Source: Microbacterium sp. AG238 (GTDB lineage Bacteria > Actinomycetota > Actinomycetes > Actinomycetales > Microbacteriaceae). Taken from it: 64,000 nucleotides of DNA. Below the pieces are notes generated by a model. The model ran no database searches. It worked only from the letters and a program-made list of their open reading frames with translations, and had not been told where the DNA came from. The first letter of the stretch is position 1. Every line of letters starts with the position of its first letter. A program made the position numbers and the translations under genes. The DNA lies in assembly GCF_003610405.1 (NCBI RefSeq), contig NZ_RAQC01000001.1, forward strand, positions 558,001-622,000, given 5' to 3'. Of this stretch, positions 17,501-27,496 are shown piece after piece.

Positions 17501-20431
17501 TCACGCGAGCAGCTGGCGGATGTCGTCCGCCGTCAAGGCGTTCGAGAACGCGCCGTCCGCGTCGAGCACGGCACTGATGAGGCGCGCCTTGCGCCGCTGC
17601 AGCTCGACCACCTTCTCCTCGATCGTGCCGGCGGCGATGAGCCGGTAGACGGTGACCGGGCGGTCCTGACCGATGCGATGCGTCCGGTCGATCGCCTGCT
17701 GCTCGGCCGCAGGGTTCCACCACGGGTCGAGGAGGAAGACGTAGTCCGCTTCCGTGAGCGTCAGCCCGACACCACCGGCCTTGAGGCTGATGAGGAACAC
17801 GGGGTCCTGTCCACGGCGGAAGGCTTCGACGACATCGGCACGGCGGGTGGTCGAGCCGTCGAGCCGCACGACGCCGACACCGTGCGCCCGCAGATCGTCC
17901 TCCACGATGTCGAGGAACGAGGTGAACTGGCTGAACACGAGAGCACGATGACCCTCAGCGATGACCTCATCGAGGCGATCTCGGAGCGCGTCGAGCTTGC
18001 TCGGGACGATTCCCGGCCCGCCGACATCCACGAGCGCTGGTGCCAATGCGAGCATCCTCAGCAGTGTCAGCGAGCGGAAGACGATGAATCGCTGGCTGTC
18101 GAGGTCATCGAGCAGCCCCAGCACCTTCCGCCGCTCCCGTTGCAGCACACGCTCGTATACCGCGCGGTGCCCGCTGGACAGCTCGACGCGCACGTCCTGC
18201 TCCTGCCGCGGTGGGAGATCGGCTGCGACGACGTCCTTCGTGCGCCGCAGCAGGAACGGCTGCACACGACGCCGGAGCCGCGCGAGACGGCGTTCTCGGG
18301 CGGACCCGCCTTCGGCGTTCTCGTCGACGCGTCCGTGCTCGATCGGCTTCACGTACTCCTCGCGGAAGCGGCGCGCGGACGGGAACAGCCCCGGGCTCGT
18401 CAGCGACAGGATCGACCAGAGATCGGTGAGGCCGTTCTCGAGCGGGGTTCCGGTCGCGGCGAAGATGACGTCCGCCTGGAGGCCGAGCACCGCGCGGTGC
18501 ACGCGGGTGCGGGGGTTCTTCACATACTGTGCCTCGTCCAGCACGACCGTCGACCAGCGATGGGCGGCGTACGACGCGGCGTCCAGCCGCAGGAGCGCAT
18601 ACGACGTCACGACGACGTCGGTCTCCGCCCCCGACCATTGCGCTCCCACCTGCTCGACGACGGCGATCCGCAGGCCGGGAGCGTGACGTGCCGCTTCGTC
18701 GCGCCACGCCGATACCACCGAGGTCGGCGCGACCACGAGCGCCGGATGGGTCTCGCCGCGCTCCCGCTCGCGCTCGAGCAGCGCCAGCAGCTGAAGGGTC
18801 TTCCCGAGGCCCATGTCGTCGGCGAGGATGCCGCCCAGCCGGGCGTCGCGAAGTGCCGCGAGCCACGCGAACCCCTCGCGCTGATAGGGACGGAGCGTCG
18901 TGGTGATGCCCGCCGGTGGAGGCGGCTGAGCATGGCGACCGCCTACCGATTCGTCCGCGCGCAGACGATCGAGAGCGGCGCGCCAGCGGACCGCGGGCTC
19001 GGCCTCGTCGGCGAGGTCCTCGAAGTCCGACCAGAGCTGCAGCTGGTAGCGACTCACCCGCGTGCCGCCGGTGTCCCACTCGACGAGGTCGCGTGAGTCC
19101 TCGATGAGCTCTCGGAGACGGTCCAGCGCCGGGTGCGAAAGCGAGAAGTAGGCGCCGTCCGAGAGCAGCATCTTCTTCCGCCGCTGCGCGAGTGCGGTGA
19201 ACAATGGCCGGAACGGCACGCGGCGCCCCTCGACCTCGACGTGCACGCCGAGCTCGAACCAGTCGGCGTCGCTCGTCTCGACCGTACGCACCCGGATGCG
19301 GGGATCGCCGGAGAGCTCGCGATACGAACGCGCCACGCCCGAGGTCTCGACGCGGACCCCATCCACCGTCTGGAGCATCGGCAGGACCTCATTCGTGAAC
19401 TCGGCGGCGTCGATGCCGCTCCGGGTTCCCCCGGGCGAGAAGGGGCGTTCGGTCGCCCTGGCCCAGGCCGCCTCGAGCGACGTCCGCAACTCGGCGTCAG
19501 CCGACGAGGAGCCCGCCGCGCTCTCCCAGGGCACACGACCGACCCCCGGCACCTGCCAGACGATCGTGTAGGCCAGCTCGTCGCGCGGACGCTGATCGAC
19601 CGTGACGACCACGGTCGTACGCGCGGGCGCCGGCAGCCGCACCCCGGGCCCGGCTGCCACGACCCCCTCCCGCGCAAGCTGCGGGTAGGCCTCACGGAGG
19701 AAGTCGTCGCGCTCCGCCGCCGGCACGGCGACCGGGCTCCCTGCGGCCAGCAGAGAACGCACCCCGGGTCCGACGCCCCCCTGCGCGAACACGACGCGGA
19801 GCGAATCGCCCGCCTGATCGATCCCGTAGACCCCGACGTGGCCGATGGGGCGTGCATGCGCCGCGGCGTCGCCGTCGTCGAAGCGCACGACGGGTGTGAG
19901 CAGCAAGCCGCCGTCGGCGGCCCCCTCGACGCGCACCTCGACCGAGGCCGAATCACCGAGCCTGACATCCTGGTCGGGCCGCGTCGCCACGATCGGGATG
20001 CCGAGCTGCGCCGCAGAACGCAAGTGAGGCCAGAGCAGCTCCGAGTCGGCGCCGTCGATCGTCAACCAGTCCGAGTCGCCGTATCCGCCGAGGAGTCGTG
20101 CGTCGTGAGCGATGCCGTAGAGGGTCGAGAACCATCGCGCCCGGGACGGGTCGACACGCCAGGCGCCGCGCCGCAGCGATTCCCAGGTCTCGTCGCCCTG
20201 CACCCATCGCCCGCTCGCCCCGCTCCGCGACAGCGGGCGGGCGGCGAGTCGGAGCTCGCCGTCGGACGTCGCAACGCTGCGCGCCGTGGCCGGAAGCACG
20301 CGCCGCGGGCCCCAATGAGCCGCCGAGGCGCTCTCTCGTTGCCGCAGCTGCAGGCCGAGCGCGACGGTGTTCTCACCGGTCGCCGCTGGCAGCAGAACCG
20401 TACGCCACGACGGCGTCGCCCTCACGGTCAC
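17501..20431 (-). CDS. SNF2-family DNA/RNA helicase
   Basis: A 976-residue SWI2/SNF2 ATPase. The N-terminal 480 residues hold a bacterial SNF2-associated region without a recognised zinc-binding SWIM motif. The helicase core starts near residue 500: Walker A is DDMGLGKTLQLL, the DEAQ box is VVLDEAQYVKN, and the second RecA lobe contains GSTTRRADVVEAF, SLKAGGVGLTL and QAIDRTHRIGQ. It should remodel protein-DNA or RNA-polymerase-DNA complexes using ATP. The GTG at 20431 is preceded by GAGG and starts 46 nt after the nusB stop; a longer open frame to 20785 would run through nusB and is not real. It is the last gene of the alaS-to-nusB run. Confidence 0.88.
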   Translation of the reverse strand: MTVRATPSWRTVLLPAATGENTVALGLQLRQRESASAAHWGPRRVLPATARSVATSDGELRLAARPLSRSGASGRWVQGDETWESLRRGAWRVDPSRARWFSTLYGIAHDARLLGGYGDSDWLTIDGADSELLWPHLRSAAQLGIPIVATRPDQDVRLGDSASVEVRVEGAADGGLLLTPVVRFDDGDAAAHARPIGHVGVYGIDQAGDSLRVVFAQGGVGPGVRSLLAAGSPVAVPAAERDDFLREAYPQLAREGVVAAGPGVRLPAPARTTVVVTVDQRPRDELAYTIVWQVPGVGRVPWESAAGSSSADAELRTSLEAAWARATERPFSPGGTRSGIDAAEFTNEVLPMLQTVDGVRVETSGVARSYRELSGDPRIRVRTVETSDADWFELGVHVEVEGRRVPFRPLFTALAQRRKKMLLSDGAYFSLSHPALDRLRELIEDSRDLVEWDTGGTRVSRYQLQLWSDFEDLADEAEPAVRWRAALDRLRADESVGGRHAQPPPPAGITTTLRPYQREGFAWLAALRDARLGGILADDMGLGKTLQLLALLERERERGETHPALVVAPTSVVSAWRDEAARHAPGLRIAVVEQVGAQWSGAETDVVVTSYALLRLDAASYAAHRWSTVVLDEAQYVKNPRTRVHRAVLGLQADVIFAATGTPLENGLTDLWSILSLTSPGLFPSARRFREEYVKPIEHGRVDENAEGGSARERRLARLRRRVQPFLLRRTKDVVAADLPPRQEQDVRVELSSGHRAVYERVLQRERRKVLGLLDDLDSQRFIVFRSLTLLRMLALAPALVDVGGPGIVPSKLDALRDRLDEVIAEGHRALVFSQFTSFLDIVEDDLRAHGVGVVRLDGSTTRRADVVEAFRRGQDPVFLISLKAGGVGLTLTEADYVFLLDPWWNPAAEQQAIDRTHRIGQDRPVTVYRLIAAGTIEEKVVELQRRKARLISAVLDADGAFSNALTADDIRQLLA

Positions 20432-20477
20432 GGATTCGGCCTCATCCGAGGATCCTCGCGCGTACCTCCGACGTCGG

Positions 20478-20888
20478 TCAGCCGAGTCGCGCGACCCGGC
20501 CGAGCACGCCGTGGACGAACGCGCTCGAACCGTCGGTCGAGAACTCCTTCGCCAGCTCGACGGCCTCGTCGATCGCGACCGCGGGGGGAACCGCGTCGTT
20601 GTACACGATCTCCCAGACGCCCAGTCGCAGGATCGCCCGATCGACGGCCGGCATCCGCGCCAGCGACCAATCCTTCGCAAACGTGGTGATCTGCTCGTCG
20701 ATCTCGTCGCGATTGTCGATGACGCCGTCGATGATCTCGCGGGCGTAGAGCCACGATGCCTCGCGCGCGGGCTCGAGCGCCGCACGCTTCGCCTCGGCGG
20801 CGAGGGTCACGCCGAGGTCGTCGCCGCGGATGTCGGACTGGTAGAGGATGTCGAGGGCGCGCTTGCGCGCCTTGGAGCGAGCGCTCAT
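20478..20888 (-). CDS. nusB: transcription antitermination factor NusB
   Basis: A 136-residue all-helical NusB. It binds boxA RNA with NusE (S10) to support antitermination, chiefly in rRNA operons. The N-terminal RKRALDILYQSDIRGDDLG and the C-terminal DEAVELAKEFSTDGSSAFVHG are hallmark segments, ending near GVLGRVAR. Length is normal. It follows efp by 16 nt on the same strand, an arrangement widely conserved in actinobacteria. Confidence 0.95.
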   Translation of the reverse strand: MSARSKARKRALDILYQSDIRGDDLGVTLAAEAKRAALEPAREASWLYAREIIDGVIDNRDEIDEQITTFAKDWSLARMPAVDRAILRLGVWEIVYNDAVPPAVAIDEAVELAKEFSTDGSSAFVHGVLGRVARLG

Positions 20889-20904
20889 CGGACGAGGACC
20901 GGCG

Positions 20905-21465
20905 TCAGTTCACGCGGCCGAGGTAGTCACCCGTGCGGGTGTCGACCTTGACCTTCGTGCCCTGCTCGACGAACAGCGGAACCTGGATCTCGTACCCGGT
21001 CTCGACTGTCGCGGACTTCGTGCCGGCCGACGAGCGATCGCCCTGCAGGCCGGGCTCGGTGTACGTGATCTCGAGCACGACAGAAGCGGGGAGCTCGATG
21101 TAGAGCGGGTTGCCGTTGTTCAGCGCGATCTGCACCTGCTGGTTCTCGAGCAGGTAGTTCTTGGCGTCGCCGACGGTGGCGGCGGGAACCGTGATCTGGT
21201 CGTAGTCGTCGACGTCCATGAAGACGAAGTTGTCGCCGTCGTTGTAGAGGTAGGTGAAATCGCGGCGGTCGACGTTCTCGATCTCGATCTTCGCGCCTGC
21301 GTTGTAGGTGCGGTCGACGGTCTTGCCCGACACGACGTTCTTCAGCTTCGTGCGCACGAACGCGCCACCCTTGCCGGGCTTGACGTGCTGGAACTCGATG
21401 ACGTTCCAAAGCTGACCGTCGATGCTGAGGACGACGCCGTTCTTGATGTCTGCGGTCGATGCCAT
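20905..21465 (-). CDS. efp: translation elongation factor P
   Basis: A 186-residue EF-P, which rescues ribosomes stalled at consecutive prolines. All three beta-barrel domains are present. The domain I loop reads [14 protein letters not shown], with Lys at the tip position that E. coli modifies; no modification genes (epmA, epmB or the rhamnosyl EarP) occur in this window, and actinobacterial EF-P is generally thought to work unmodified. The C-terminus carries [20 protein letters not shown]. It lies between aroQ and nusB in the conserved order. Confidence 0.96.
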   Translation of the reverse strand: MASTADIKNGVVLSIDGQLWNVIEFQHVKPGKGGAFVRTKLKNVVSGKTVDRTYNAGAKIEIENVDRRDFTYLYNDGDNFVFMDVDDYDQITVPAATVGDAKNYLLENQQVQIALNNGNPLYIELPASVVLEITYTEPGLQGDRSSAGTKSATVETGYEIQVPLFVEQGTKVKVDTRTGDYLGRVN

Positions 21466-21518
21466 GAGTGTGGAGTTCCGTTCGTGTGGTCGGGCGGCCG
21501 ACGGGCCGAGGATCGATT

Positions 21519-21962
21519 CTACGCGAGGATGTCGAGCAGCTGTCGCGTCGCGCGCGCGTATCCGGCGACGCCTTCGCCGATGACATGCACGGCGGCGACG
21601 TCGGCGACGAAGGAGTGGTGCCGGAAGCTCTCGCGCTGGGAGACATCGGAGATGTGGACCTCGGCCACCGGCAGCGCGACTCCCGCGAGGGCGTCGCGAA
21701 GGACGACGGAGGTGTGTGTGAGACCACCGGGGTTGATGATGATGCCCGCGCAGTCCGTACGACCCTCGTGAATGGCGTCGATGAGAACGCCCTCGTGGTT
21801 GCTCTGCACGCAGCGCACCTCGACACCGCGCTCGGCCGCTGTCTCGGCCACGAGCGCCTCGACGTCAGCGAGCGTCTCGCGGCCGTAGATCTCCGGCTCG
21901 CGGATGCCGAGCAGGTTCAGGTTCGGCCCGTTGACGAGCAGCAGGCGTCGGGGGGTGTTCAC
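21519..21962 (-). CDS. aroQ: 3-dehydroquinate dehydratase, type II
   Basis: A 147-residue type II dehydroquinase that converts 3-dehydroquinate to 3-dehydroshikimate. Motifs are [12 protein letters not shown] (residues 8-19), EIYG with the catalytic Tyr at about 26, [29 protein letters not shown], and [16 protein letters not shown] containing the catalytic His region. The start is GTG with GGGTGGG upstream. It is the fifth shikimate gene of the run (aroE, aroC, aroK, aroB, aroQ), separated from aroB by 28 nt. Confidence 0.95.
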   Translation of the reverse strand: MNTPRRLLLVNGPNLNLLGIREPEIYGRETLADVEALVAETAAERGVEVRCVQSNHEGVLIDAIHEGRTDCAGIIINPGGLTHTSVVLRDALAGVALPVAEVHISDVSQRESFRHHSFVADVAAVHVIGEGVAGYARATRQLLDILA

Positions 21963-21990
21963 GCGCCCACCCTACCGATGACCGGCGGGA

Positions 21991-23067
21991 TCAGGCCCCG
22001 ACCTCCTGGTACGCGGCGAAGAGAAGCGACTCGTCGGGCGCCTGCAGCACCGTGGGCTTCGCGATGTCGTCGAGCACGATGAACCGCAGCATCGAGCCGC
22101 GCGTCTTCTTGTCGCGCTGCATCGTTGCCAGCAGCTGGCGCCACGCACCCGCGCGGTACGACGTGGGCAGCCCGAGGGTCTCGAGGATGTCGCGGTGGCG
22201 CTGGGCTGCGGCATCCGGGAGCCGGCCCGCCAGCCGCGAGAGCTCGGCGGCGAACATCATCCCCACGGACACCGCCGCGCCGTGGCGCCACTGGTACCGC
22301 TCGGCGTGTTCGATCGCGTGCCCGAGCGTATGTCCGTAATTGAGCACTTCACGAAGGCCCGCCTCGCGCAGGTCCTCCCCCACGACCTTCGCCTTCATGT
22401 CGATGGCGAGCTCGATGCTGCGCCGGAACGCATCGCTGTGCGGGTCGACCGCCGCCTCGGGATCGGCCTCGATGAGGTCGAGGATCTCGGGGTGCCAGAT
22501 GAAGCCGGCCTTCACGACCTCCGCGAACCCGGCGACGCGCTCGTTGCGCGAAAGCCCGTCGAGCAGGTCGAGGTCGCAGACAACCGCGACGGGGGGCCAG
22601 AAGGCCCCCACCAGGTTCTTGCCCTCCGCGGTGTTGATGCCCGTCTTACCGCCGACGGCCGCATCGACCATGCCGAGCACCGTCGTGGGAACCTGCACGA
22701 CGGCGATGCCCCGCAACCACGTCGCGGCGACGAAACCGGCGAGGTCGGTCACGGCACCGCCGCCGAATCCGACGACGGCGTCCGTCCGGGTGAAGTCGGC
22801 CTGGCCCATGACCTGCCAGCAGAACGCCGCGACCTCGACGCGCTTGCCCTGCTCGGCGTCGGGGATCTCGGCGAGCAGCACCTGGCGGTCTGCGCCCAGC
22901 ATCTCGCGCAGACGCTCTGCCTGCGCCGACAGCGTCGGGGGGTGAACGATGAGCACCTTGCGGGCGGTCTCGGGCAGAGCCGAGCCGACGAGCGGGAGGA
23001 TGCCGCGCCCGATGGTGACGTCGTAGGGCGAGGCGCCCCCGACGGCGATGACGGTGGTGTCTGTCAT
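21991..23067 (-). CDS. aroB: 3-dehydroquinate synthase
   Basis: A 358-residue NAD-dependent enzyme that converts DAHP to 3-dehydroquinate. The NAD-binding segment is [20 protein letters not shown], and the metal and substrate ligands fall in [13 protein letters not shown] and [13 protein letters not shown]. The ATG at 23067 overlaps the aroK stop by 4 nt. Length is typical. A much longer open frame upstream is only the aroK region read in another frame. Confidence 0.96.
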   Translation of the reverse strand: MTDTTVIAVGGASPYDVTIGRGILPLVGSALPETARKVLIVHPPTLSAQAERLREMLGADRQVLLAEIPDAEQGKRVEVAAFCWQVMGQADFTRTDAVVGFGGGAVTDLAGFVAATWLRGIAVVQVPTTVLGMVDAAVGGKTGINTAEGKNLVGAFWPPVAVVCDLDLLDGLSRNERVAGFAEVVKAGFIWHPEILDLIEADPEAAVDPHSDAFRRSIELAIDMKAKVVGEDLREAGLREVLNYGHTLGHAIEHAERYQWRHGAAVSVGMMFAAELSRLAGRLPDAAAQRHRDILETLGLPTSYRAGAWRQLLATMQRDKKTRGSMLRFIVLDDIAKPTVLQAPDESLLFAAYQEVGA

Positions 23068-23573
23068 GACGTCTCCTCCTGAGCCCACGCCGCGATGGCG
23101 TCGACGATGTCCTGGATCCGGCCGGTGGATGTGTCGAATCGCGCGTCGGCGAGCTGTCCGTAGAGCTCGCGACGGCTCTCGGCGACCTCGCGCCAGCGAC
23201 CCACCGGGTCGTCGCCCTGCAGCAGCGGGCGCGTGGTCCCGGCGAGGCGGGACGCGATCGTCTGTTCCGACACGGTCAGCAGCACCACGCGGTGCGAGGC
23301 CAGGTCGGCTCGGGTGTCGGCATGCAGCACCGCGCCGCCGCCGAGCGCGACGACGCCGCCGCGACCGAGGGCTTCGACGACCGCACGTCTCTCGAGCTCG
23401 CGGAAGTGGTGCTCGCCGTGTGCCGCGAAGAGCTGCTCGATCGGGCCGTGGTCGCGGACGACGAGGCTGTCGCTGTCGGTGAACGTCGACCCGAGCACGC
23501 GCGCCAGCTTCTTTCCGATGCTCGACTTGCCCGCGCCCATCGGTCCGATCAGGACGATCGCCGGGGCTGTCAT
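23064..23573 (-). CDS. aroK: shikimate kinase
   Basis: A 169-residue P-loop kinase that phosphorylates shikimate at the 3-hydroxyl. Walker A is GPMGAGKS (residues 10-17). The shikimate-binding segment includes [17 protein letters not shown] and ALGGGAVL, and the LID contains [13 protein letters not shown]. It overlaps aroC upstream and aroB downstream by 4 nt each, so aroC-aroK-aroB is a translationally coupled trio. Confidence 0.96.
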   Translation of the reverse strand: MTAPAIVLIGPMGAGKSSIGKKLARVLGSTFTDSDSLVVRDHGPIEQLFAAHGEHHFRELERRAVVEALGRGGVVALGGGAVLHADTRADLASHRVVLLTVSEQTIASRLAGTTRPLLQGDDPVGRWREVAESRRELYGQLADARFDTSTGRIQDIVDAIAAWAQEETS

Positions 23574-24781
23574 CCGATCGCGTCGTCGCTGAACGCCGCC
23601 GAGCGAAGCGTCTCGGGGATCGCCGCGAGGTATCCCTCGAGGTTGCGACGCGTCTCGGCGACGTTGTCGCCACCGAACTTCTCGAGCACCGACTCGGCGA
23701 GCACGATGGCGACCATCGCCTCGGCGACGACGCCCGCCGCCGGCACGGCGCAGACGTCGGAGCGCTGGTGGTGCGCCGTCGCAGAGTCACCCGAGGCGAC
23801 GTCGACGGTGCGCAGGGCCTTGGGCACGGTCGCGATCGGCTTCATACCGGCCCGGACACGCAGGACGGTACCGGTGGACATCCCGCCCTCGGTGCCGCCG
23901 GCCTTGTCGCTGGAACGCGCGATGCCCGCATCGGTCGCGAAAAGCTCGTCATGCGCCGCAGAGCCGCGACGACGCGTGGTCTCGAACCCGTCACCGACCT
24001 CGACGCCCTTGATCGCCTGGATGCCCATCAGCGCCTGCGCGAGCTTCGCATCGAGACGGCGGTCCCACTGCACGTGCGAACCGAGCCCGGGCGGGAGCCC
24101 GTATGCGAGGACCTCGACGATGCCGCCGAGCGTGTCGCCGTCCTTCTTTGCAGCGTCGACCTCGGCAACCATCGCCGCAGACGTGTCGGCGTGGAAGCAC
24201 CGCAGCGGATCGGCGTCGAGGGCGTCGACGTCGTCGGGGCTCGGCAGGGGCGCGCCGTCGGGCACCCGGACCGGGCCGATGGAGAGGGTGTGGCTGACGA
24301 GGCGGATCCCGAGCTCGCCGAGGAACGAGCGGGCGACGGCACCGAGCGCCACCCGCGCGGCGGTCTCGCGAGCGCTCGCACGCTCGAGGATCGGGCGGGC
24401 CTCGTCGAAGCCGTACTTCTGCATGCCGACGAGGTCGGCGTGGCCCGGACGGGGGCGCGTCAGGGCGGCGCCGCGTCCGCGCGAGCGCTCGGTGAGCTCG
24501 ACGGGCTCGGGGCTCATCACCTCGACCCACTTGGGCCACTCGGTGTTCCCGATGCGCAGCGCGATCGGGCTGCCGAGGCTGAAGCCGTGACGCACGCCCG
24601 TCGAGATCGTGAGCTCGTCCTCCTCGAACTTCATGCGCGAACCGCGGCCGTAGCCGAGCTTGCGCCGAGCGAGGTCGGCTTGGATGGCGGCACGCGATAC
24701 GGGCACGCCGGCGGGAAGACCCTCCATGAGGGCGACGAGTTCGGGGCCGTGCGATTCGCCGGCCGTGAGCACGCGGAGCAT
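23570..24781 (-). CDS. aroC: chorismate synthase
   Basis: A 403-residue FMN-dependent chorismate synthase, the last step of the shikimate pathway. Signatures are [16 protein letters not shown] at the N-terminus, [31 protein letters not shown] and [15 protein letters not shown]. The ATG at 24781 follows GGGAGG by about 7 nt; the reading frame stays open further upstream but that part overlaps aroE. The gap to aroE is 4 nt. Confidence 0.96.
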   Translation of the reverse strand: MLRVLTAGESHGPELVALMEGLPAGVPVSRAAIQADLARRKLGYGRGSRMKFEEDELTISTGVRHGFSLGSPIALRIGNTEWPKWVEVMSPEPVELTERSRGRGAALTRPRPGHADLVGMQKYGFDEARPILERASARETAARVALGAVARSFLGELGIRLVSHTLSIGPVRVPDGAPLPSPDDVDALDADPLRCFHADTSAAMVAEVDAAKKDGDTLGGIVEVLAYGLPPGLGSHVQWDRRLDAKLAQALMGIQAIKGVEVGDGFETTRRRGSAAHDELFATDAGIARSSDKAGGTEGGMSTGTVLRVRAGMKPIATVPKALRTVDVASGDSATAHHQRSDVCAVPAAGVVAEAMVAIVLAESVLEKFGGDNVAETRRNLEGYLAAIPETLRSAAFSDDAIG

Positions 24782-24785
24782 TCGT

Positions 24786-25646
24786 CTATCCTCCCACGAG
24801 CGCCCGGCGCATGACGGCGACGACGCCCTCCTCGCCGGGCAGCGGTTCGTCAGGCGATCCCGTCGCGAAGATGCGGATCTGCAGCACCGCCTGGTGGAGC
24901 AGCATGGTCGCCCCGGCGTGAGCAGGCCGGCCGGCCGCCAGCCACGCGTGTCCGAGCGCAGTCGGCCAGGTGCCGTAGACGACGTCGTACAGCGTGCCGC
25001 CGACGGCCGCGAGACGCGCCGAGACGGCATCCGTGACCGGTGCGTCTCCAGGCAGCGTCGACACGGTCAGCTCGACGTCGCCCGCGGGAGCGTCCAGCGG
25101 CGACACCGTCGCGTCGATGCCACGGCTCGCCGCGAGCGCCAGCAGAGGGGCCGCCGCGGCGGGTCTGCGCGCGGCGATGTCGACGCGATCGACGCCGATG
25201 CGCTCGAGGGCGAGGAGCGCCGAGGTCGCCGTCGCCCCCGCGCCGACGATGCGCGCCCGTGCCGCGCCCGCGAGACCGATCTCGGTGAGCGCAGCCGCCA
25301 GGCCGCCGACATCCGTGTTGAAGGCCGCCCACCCGTCGCCGGAGCGCACAAGCGTATTCGCCGCACCGGTCGCACTCGCCGCGGCATCCCGTCGGCGACC
25401 CGCGTTGTGCGCGAGGGTCTTCAGCGGCATCGTCAGCGAGAGTCCGTGCACCTCGGAGTCGAGCGCGGCCAGCTCGCGTGCGAACGACGACTCGTCGACC
25501 CGACGTCGCCCGTACGTCCACGGCAAGCCGAGCCGGTCGTAGGCCGCGGCGTGGAGCAGCGGCGACAGACTGTGCTCGATCGGCGAGCCCCACACCTCGA
25601 AACGACGACGCGGGCGCGCCGAAAGGTCAGCAGCCCCGGTTGTCAT
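24786..25646 (-). CDS. aroE: shikimate dehydrogenase
   Basis: A 286-residue NADP-dependent reductase for 3-dehydroshikimate. The substrate lobe has [20 protein letters not shown] and the catalytic [10 protein letters not shown] (Lys). AANTLVR and [12 protein letters not shown] follow, and the Rossmann turn is [15 protein letters not shown]. The ATG at 25646 starts inside the end of mltG (20-nt overlap) and lacks a clear ribosome site, so coupling to mltG translation is likely. A GTG 17 codons downstream is an alternative but would cut close to the conserved [10 protein letters not shown]. Confidence 0.9.
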   Translation of the reverse strand: MTTGAADLSARPRRRFEVWGSPIEHSLSPLLHAAAYDRLGLPWTYGRRRVDESSFARELAALDSEVHGLSLTMPLKTLAHNAGRRRDAAASATGAANTLVRSGDGWAAFNTDVGGLAAALTEIGLAGAARARIVGAGATATSALLALERIGVDRVDIAARRPAAAAPLLALAASRGIDATVSPLDAPAGDVELTVSTLPGDAPVTDAVSARLAAVGGTLYDVVYGTWPTALGHAWLAAGRPAHAGATMLLHQAVLQIRIFATGSPDEPLPGEEGVVAVMRRALVGG

Positions 25647-27024
25647 TCGCGTCGCACCACGCGTGCCACTGGTCGATGCCCGCCTGGTGCTCTTCGTACG
25701 TCGCCGAGAAGATCGTCTCGCCGGTGTCCATGTTCCACGTGACGAAGTAAAGCCACGGGCCCTCGGCGGGATGCATGGCCGCATCGATAGCTTTGTCGCC
25801 GGGATTCGCGATCGGTCCGGCCGGCAGGCCCTCCCGGACGTAGGTGTTCCAGGCGTTGTCATCTTCCAGCGCCGCTGCGGACGAGCTCGCCGTGCCGTCG
25901 TGCATCTCGTCGTACCCGTACTGCGCCGTGGAGTCCATCTGCAGACGCATGCCGTCGGTCAGGCGGTTCGCGATGACGCGCGACACCTTGTAGAAGTCGT
26001 CCGACAGCCGTGCCTCGCGCTGGATGATGGATGCCGTCGTGAGGATCTCCTCACGACGATCCTCCGGTACCCCCGCGGCGTTGAGGGACTCGACCGTACG
26101 GTCGACCATCGTGCGCACGATGTCGGCGGCGGACAGGCCGGGGTCGAACTGATAGGTCGCCGGGAACAGCCAGCCCTCGAGCGTGTCGGCGGCGACACCG
26201 TAGGCGGCAGGATCGGCGACGGCGGCGGTGAAGTCCTCGACCGGCATCCCCGTTCCCTGCGCGAGCACCTCGACGGTCTGATCCATCGTCAGCCCCTCGC
26301 GCAGCTGCGCTGCGTTCTGGCGCTTGCTCGTCGGATCGAGGATGAGGGCGAGGGCGGCCTCAGAGGTCATCCGCTGCTGCAGCGCATAGACGCCGGGTTG
26401 GAAGGTGGGGTTCTGAGCCGTCGCGATCAAGTGATCGTAGAACGCCGTCGGAGTCTTGGTGACGCCCTGGTCGAAGAGCGTCTGCGAGATCGTCGAGCCG
26501 GTGTCGCCGCCGACGACGGTCACGAGCACCTCGCCCGTCGCCTCGCCGGGCTCGAAGTCTTTCGGCTCCTCCCAGCCCATCACCGACCGGATCTGCGGCT
26601 CGTAGGTGTTCCAGACCCATGCTGCGCCCACACCGATGCCCCCGACGATCGCCAGGATCACGACGAGCACGACCCACTTGGCGATGCGGCTCTTCTTCCG
26701 ATCGCGGTCGTGCCGGCTGGGCACCGCGCCGACCTCGTGCGTGCTGACCTCACCCGTGAACAGGGCGTCGAGTGTGCCGGCAGCAGGCGCAGCGGCCCGC
26801 GGCGCCTGCTGGTGCGTCGGCTGCTCGCCCTGAGCCTGATCGCGGGACGCCGGAGCGTGCGCCGATGCACGGTGCTCAGCGGCGGAGGCCGGCGCGTACT
26901 CGGGACGCGAGGCGTCACGGGAAGGCGCTGCACCACCCGGCGCGGATGCCGTGCTCTGGGCGGCCGCGCGCGCTGCCCGTCGGCTCGTCGGGACGCCGGT
27001 GTCGTGCGGCGGGCGGTCAGTCAT
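25627..27024 (-). CDS. mltG: endolytic murein transglycosylase MltG
   Basis: A 465-residue single-pass membrane enzyme that cleaves nascent peptidoglycan glycan strands and sets their length. A basic, Ala/Pro-rich cytoplasmic region of about 112 residues precedes the membrane helix (residues about 117-140, WVVLVVILAIVGGIGVGAAW). The YceG/MltG domain follows, with EGWLFPATYQFDPG, the catalytic Glu segment ILTTASIIQREARL, and LQMDSTAQYGY and GLPAGPIANPG. The cytoplasmic tail is longer than in E. coli, as is usual in actinobacteria. It begins 1 nt after ruvX and overlaps aroE by 20 nt. Confidence 0.94.
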   Translation of the reverse strand: MTDRPPHDTGVPTSRRAARAAAQSTASAPGGAAPSRDASRPEYAPASAAEHRASAHAPASRDQAQGEQPTHQQAPRAAAPAAGTLDALFTGEVSTHEVGAVPSRHDRDRKKSRIAKWVVLVVILAIVGGIGVGAAWVWNTYEPQIRSVMGWEEPKDFEPGEATGEVLVTVVGGDTGSTISQTLFDQGVTKTPTAFYDHLIATAQNPTFQPGVYALQQRMTSEAALALILDPTSKRQNAAQLREGLTMDQTVEVLAQGTGMPVEDFTAAVADPAAYGVAADTLEGWLFPATYQFDPGLSAADIVRTMVDRTVESLNAAGVPEDRREEILTTASIIQREARLSDDFYKVSRVIANRLTDGMRLQMDSTAQYGYDEMHDGTASSSAAALEDDNAWNTYVREGLPAGPIANPGDKAIDAAMHPAEGPWLYFVTWNMDTGETIFSATYEEHQAGIDQWHAWCDANDNRGC

Positions 27025-27025
27025 G

Positions 27026-27496
27026 TCAGGGGTGCTCCTGCGAGGGTGCGACGGAAGCGCCGGGCGGGTTACCGGTGCTCTTCTCGACGTCGAGTGCCTG
27101 CTGGAGGAGCACTACGGCGGCGACCTGGTCAACAATGCTACGAGATGATCGCTGGGATCGGCCCGAACCGCGCAATGCGCTGTGCGCGCTGACGGTGCTC
27201 AGCCGCTCGTCGACCAGGCGCACGGAGTGGCCGGCAGCGGCTAGGGCCTCGGCGAAGCCGCGCGCATCGGCCGTCGACGCCGTCTCCCGTCCGCTGAGCG
27301 CGACCGGCAGCCCGACAACGAGCTCGACCGCCTCGTACTCCGCCGCAAGGGCGGCGATACGGGCGAGATCGCCCTCGCCACGCGGCACCGTCTCGACCGG
27401 CACCGCCAGCAGACCGTCCCGGTCGCACCGCGCGACGCCGATCCGAGCGGTGCCGACATCGACGCCGATACGGACGCCGGGCCGGAATCCGCTCAC
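27026..27496 (-). CDS. ruvX: Holliday junction resolvase-like RuvX/YqgF
   Basis: A 156-residue YqgF-family RNase H-fold nuclease. The first catalytic Asp is in RIGVDVGTARIGVA, ELVVGLPVALSG follows, and VRLVDERLSTVSA holds the second acidic site. Family members process pre-16S rRNA and have been proposed as Holliday-junction resolvases. The GTG start overlaps the alaS stop by 4 nt. The alaS-ruvX-mltG order is strongly conserved. Confidence 0.93.
   Translation of the reverse strand: MSGFRPGVRIGVDVGTARIGVARCDRDGLLAVPVETVPRGEGDLARIAALAAEYEAVELVVGLPVALSGRETASTADARGFAEALAAAGHSVRLVDERLSTVSAHSALRGSGRSQRSSRSIVDQVAAVVLLQQALDVEKSTGNPPGASVAPSQEHP

Noticed and set aside
20432..20785. N-terminal extension of the SNF2 protein through nusB
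   Set aside because: The extension is the nusB gene read in another frame; a GTG with an upstream GAGG occurs just after the nusB stop.
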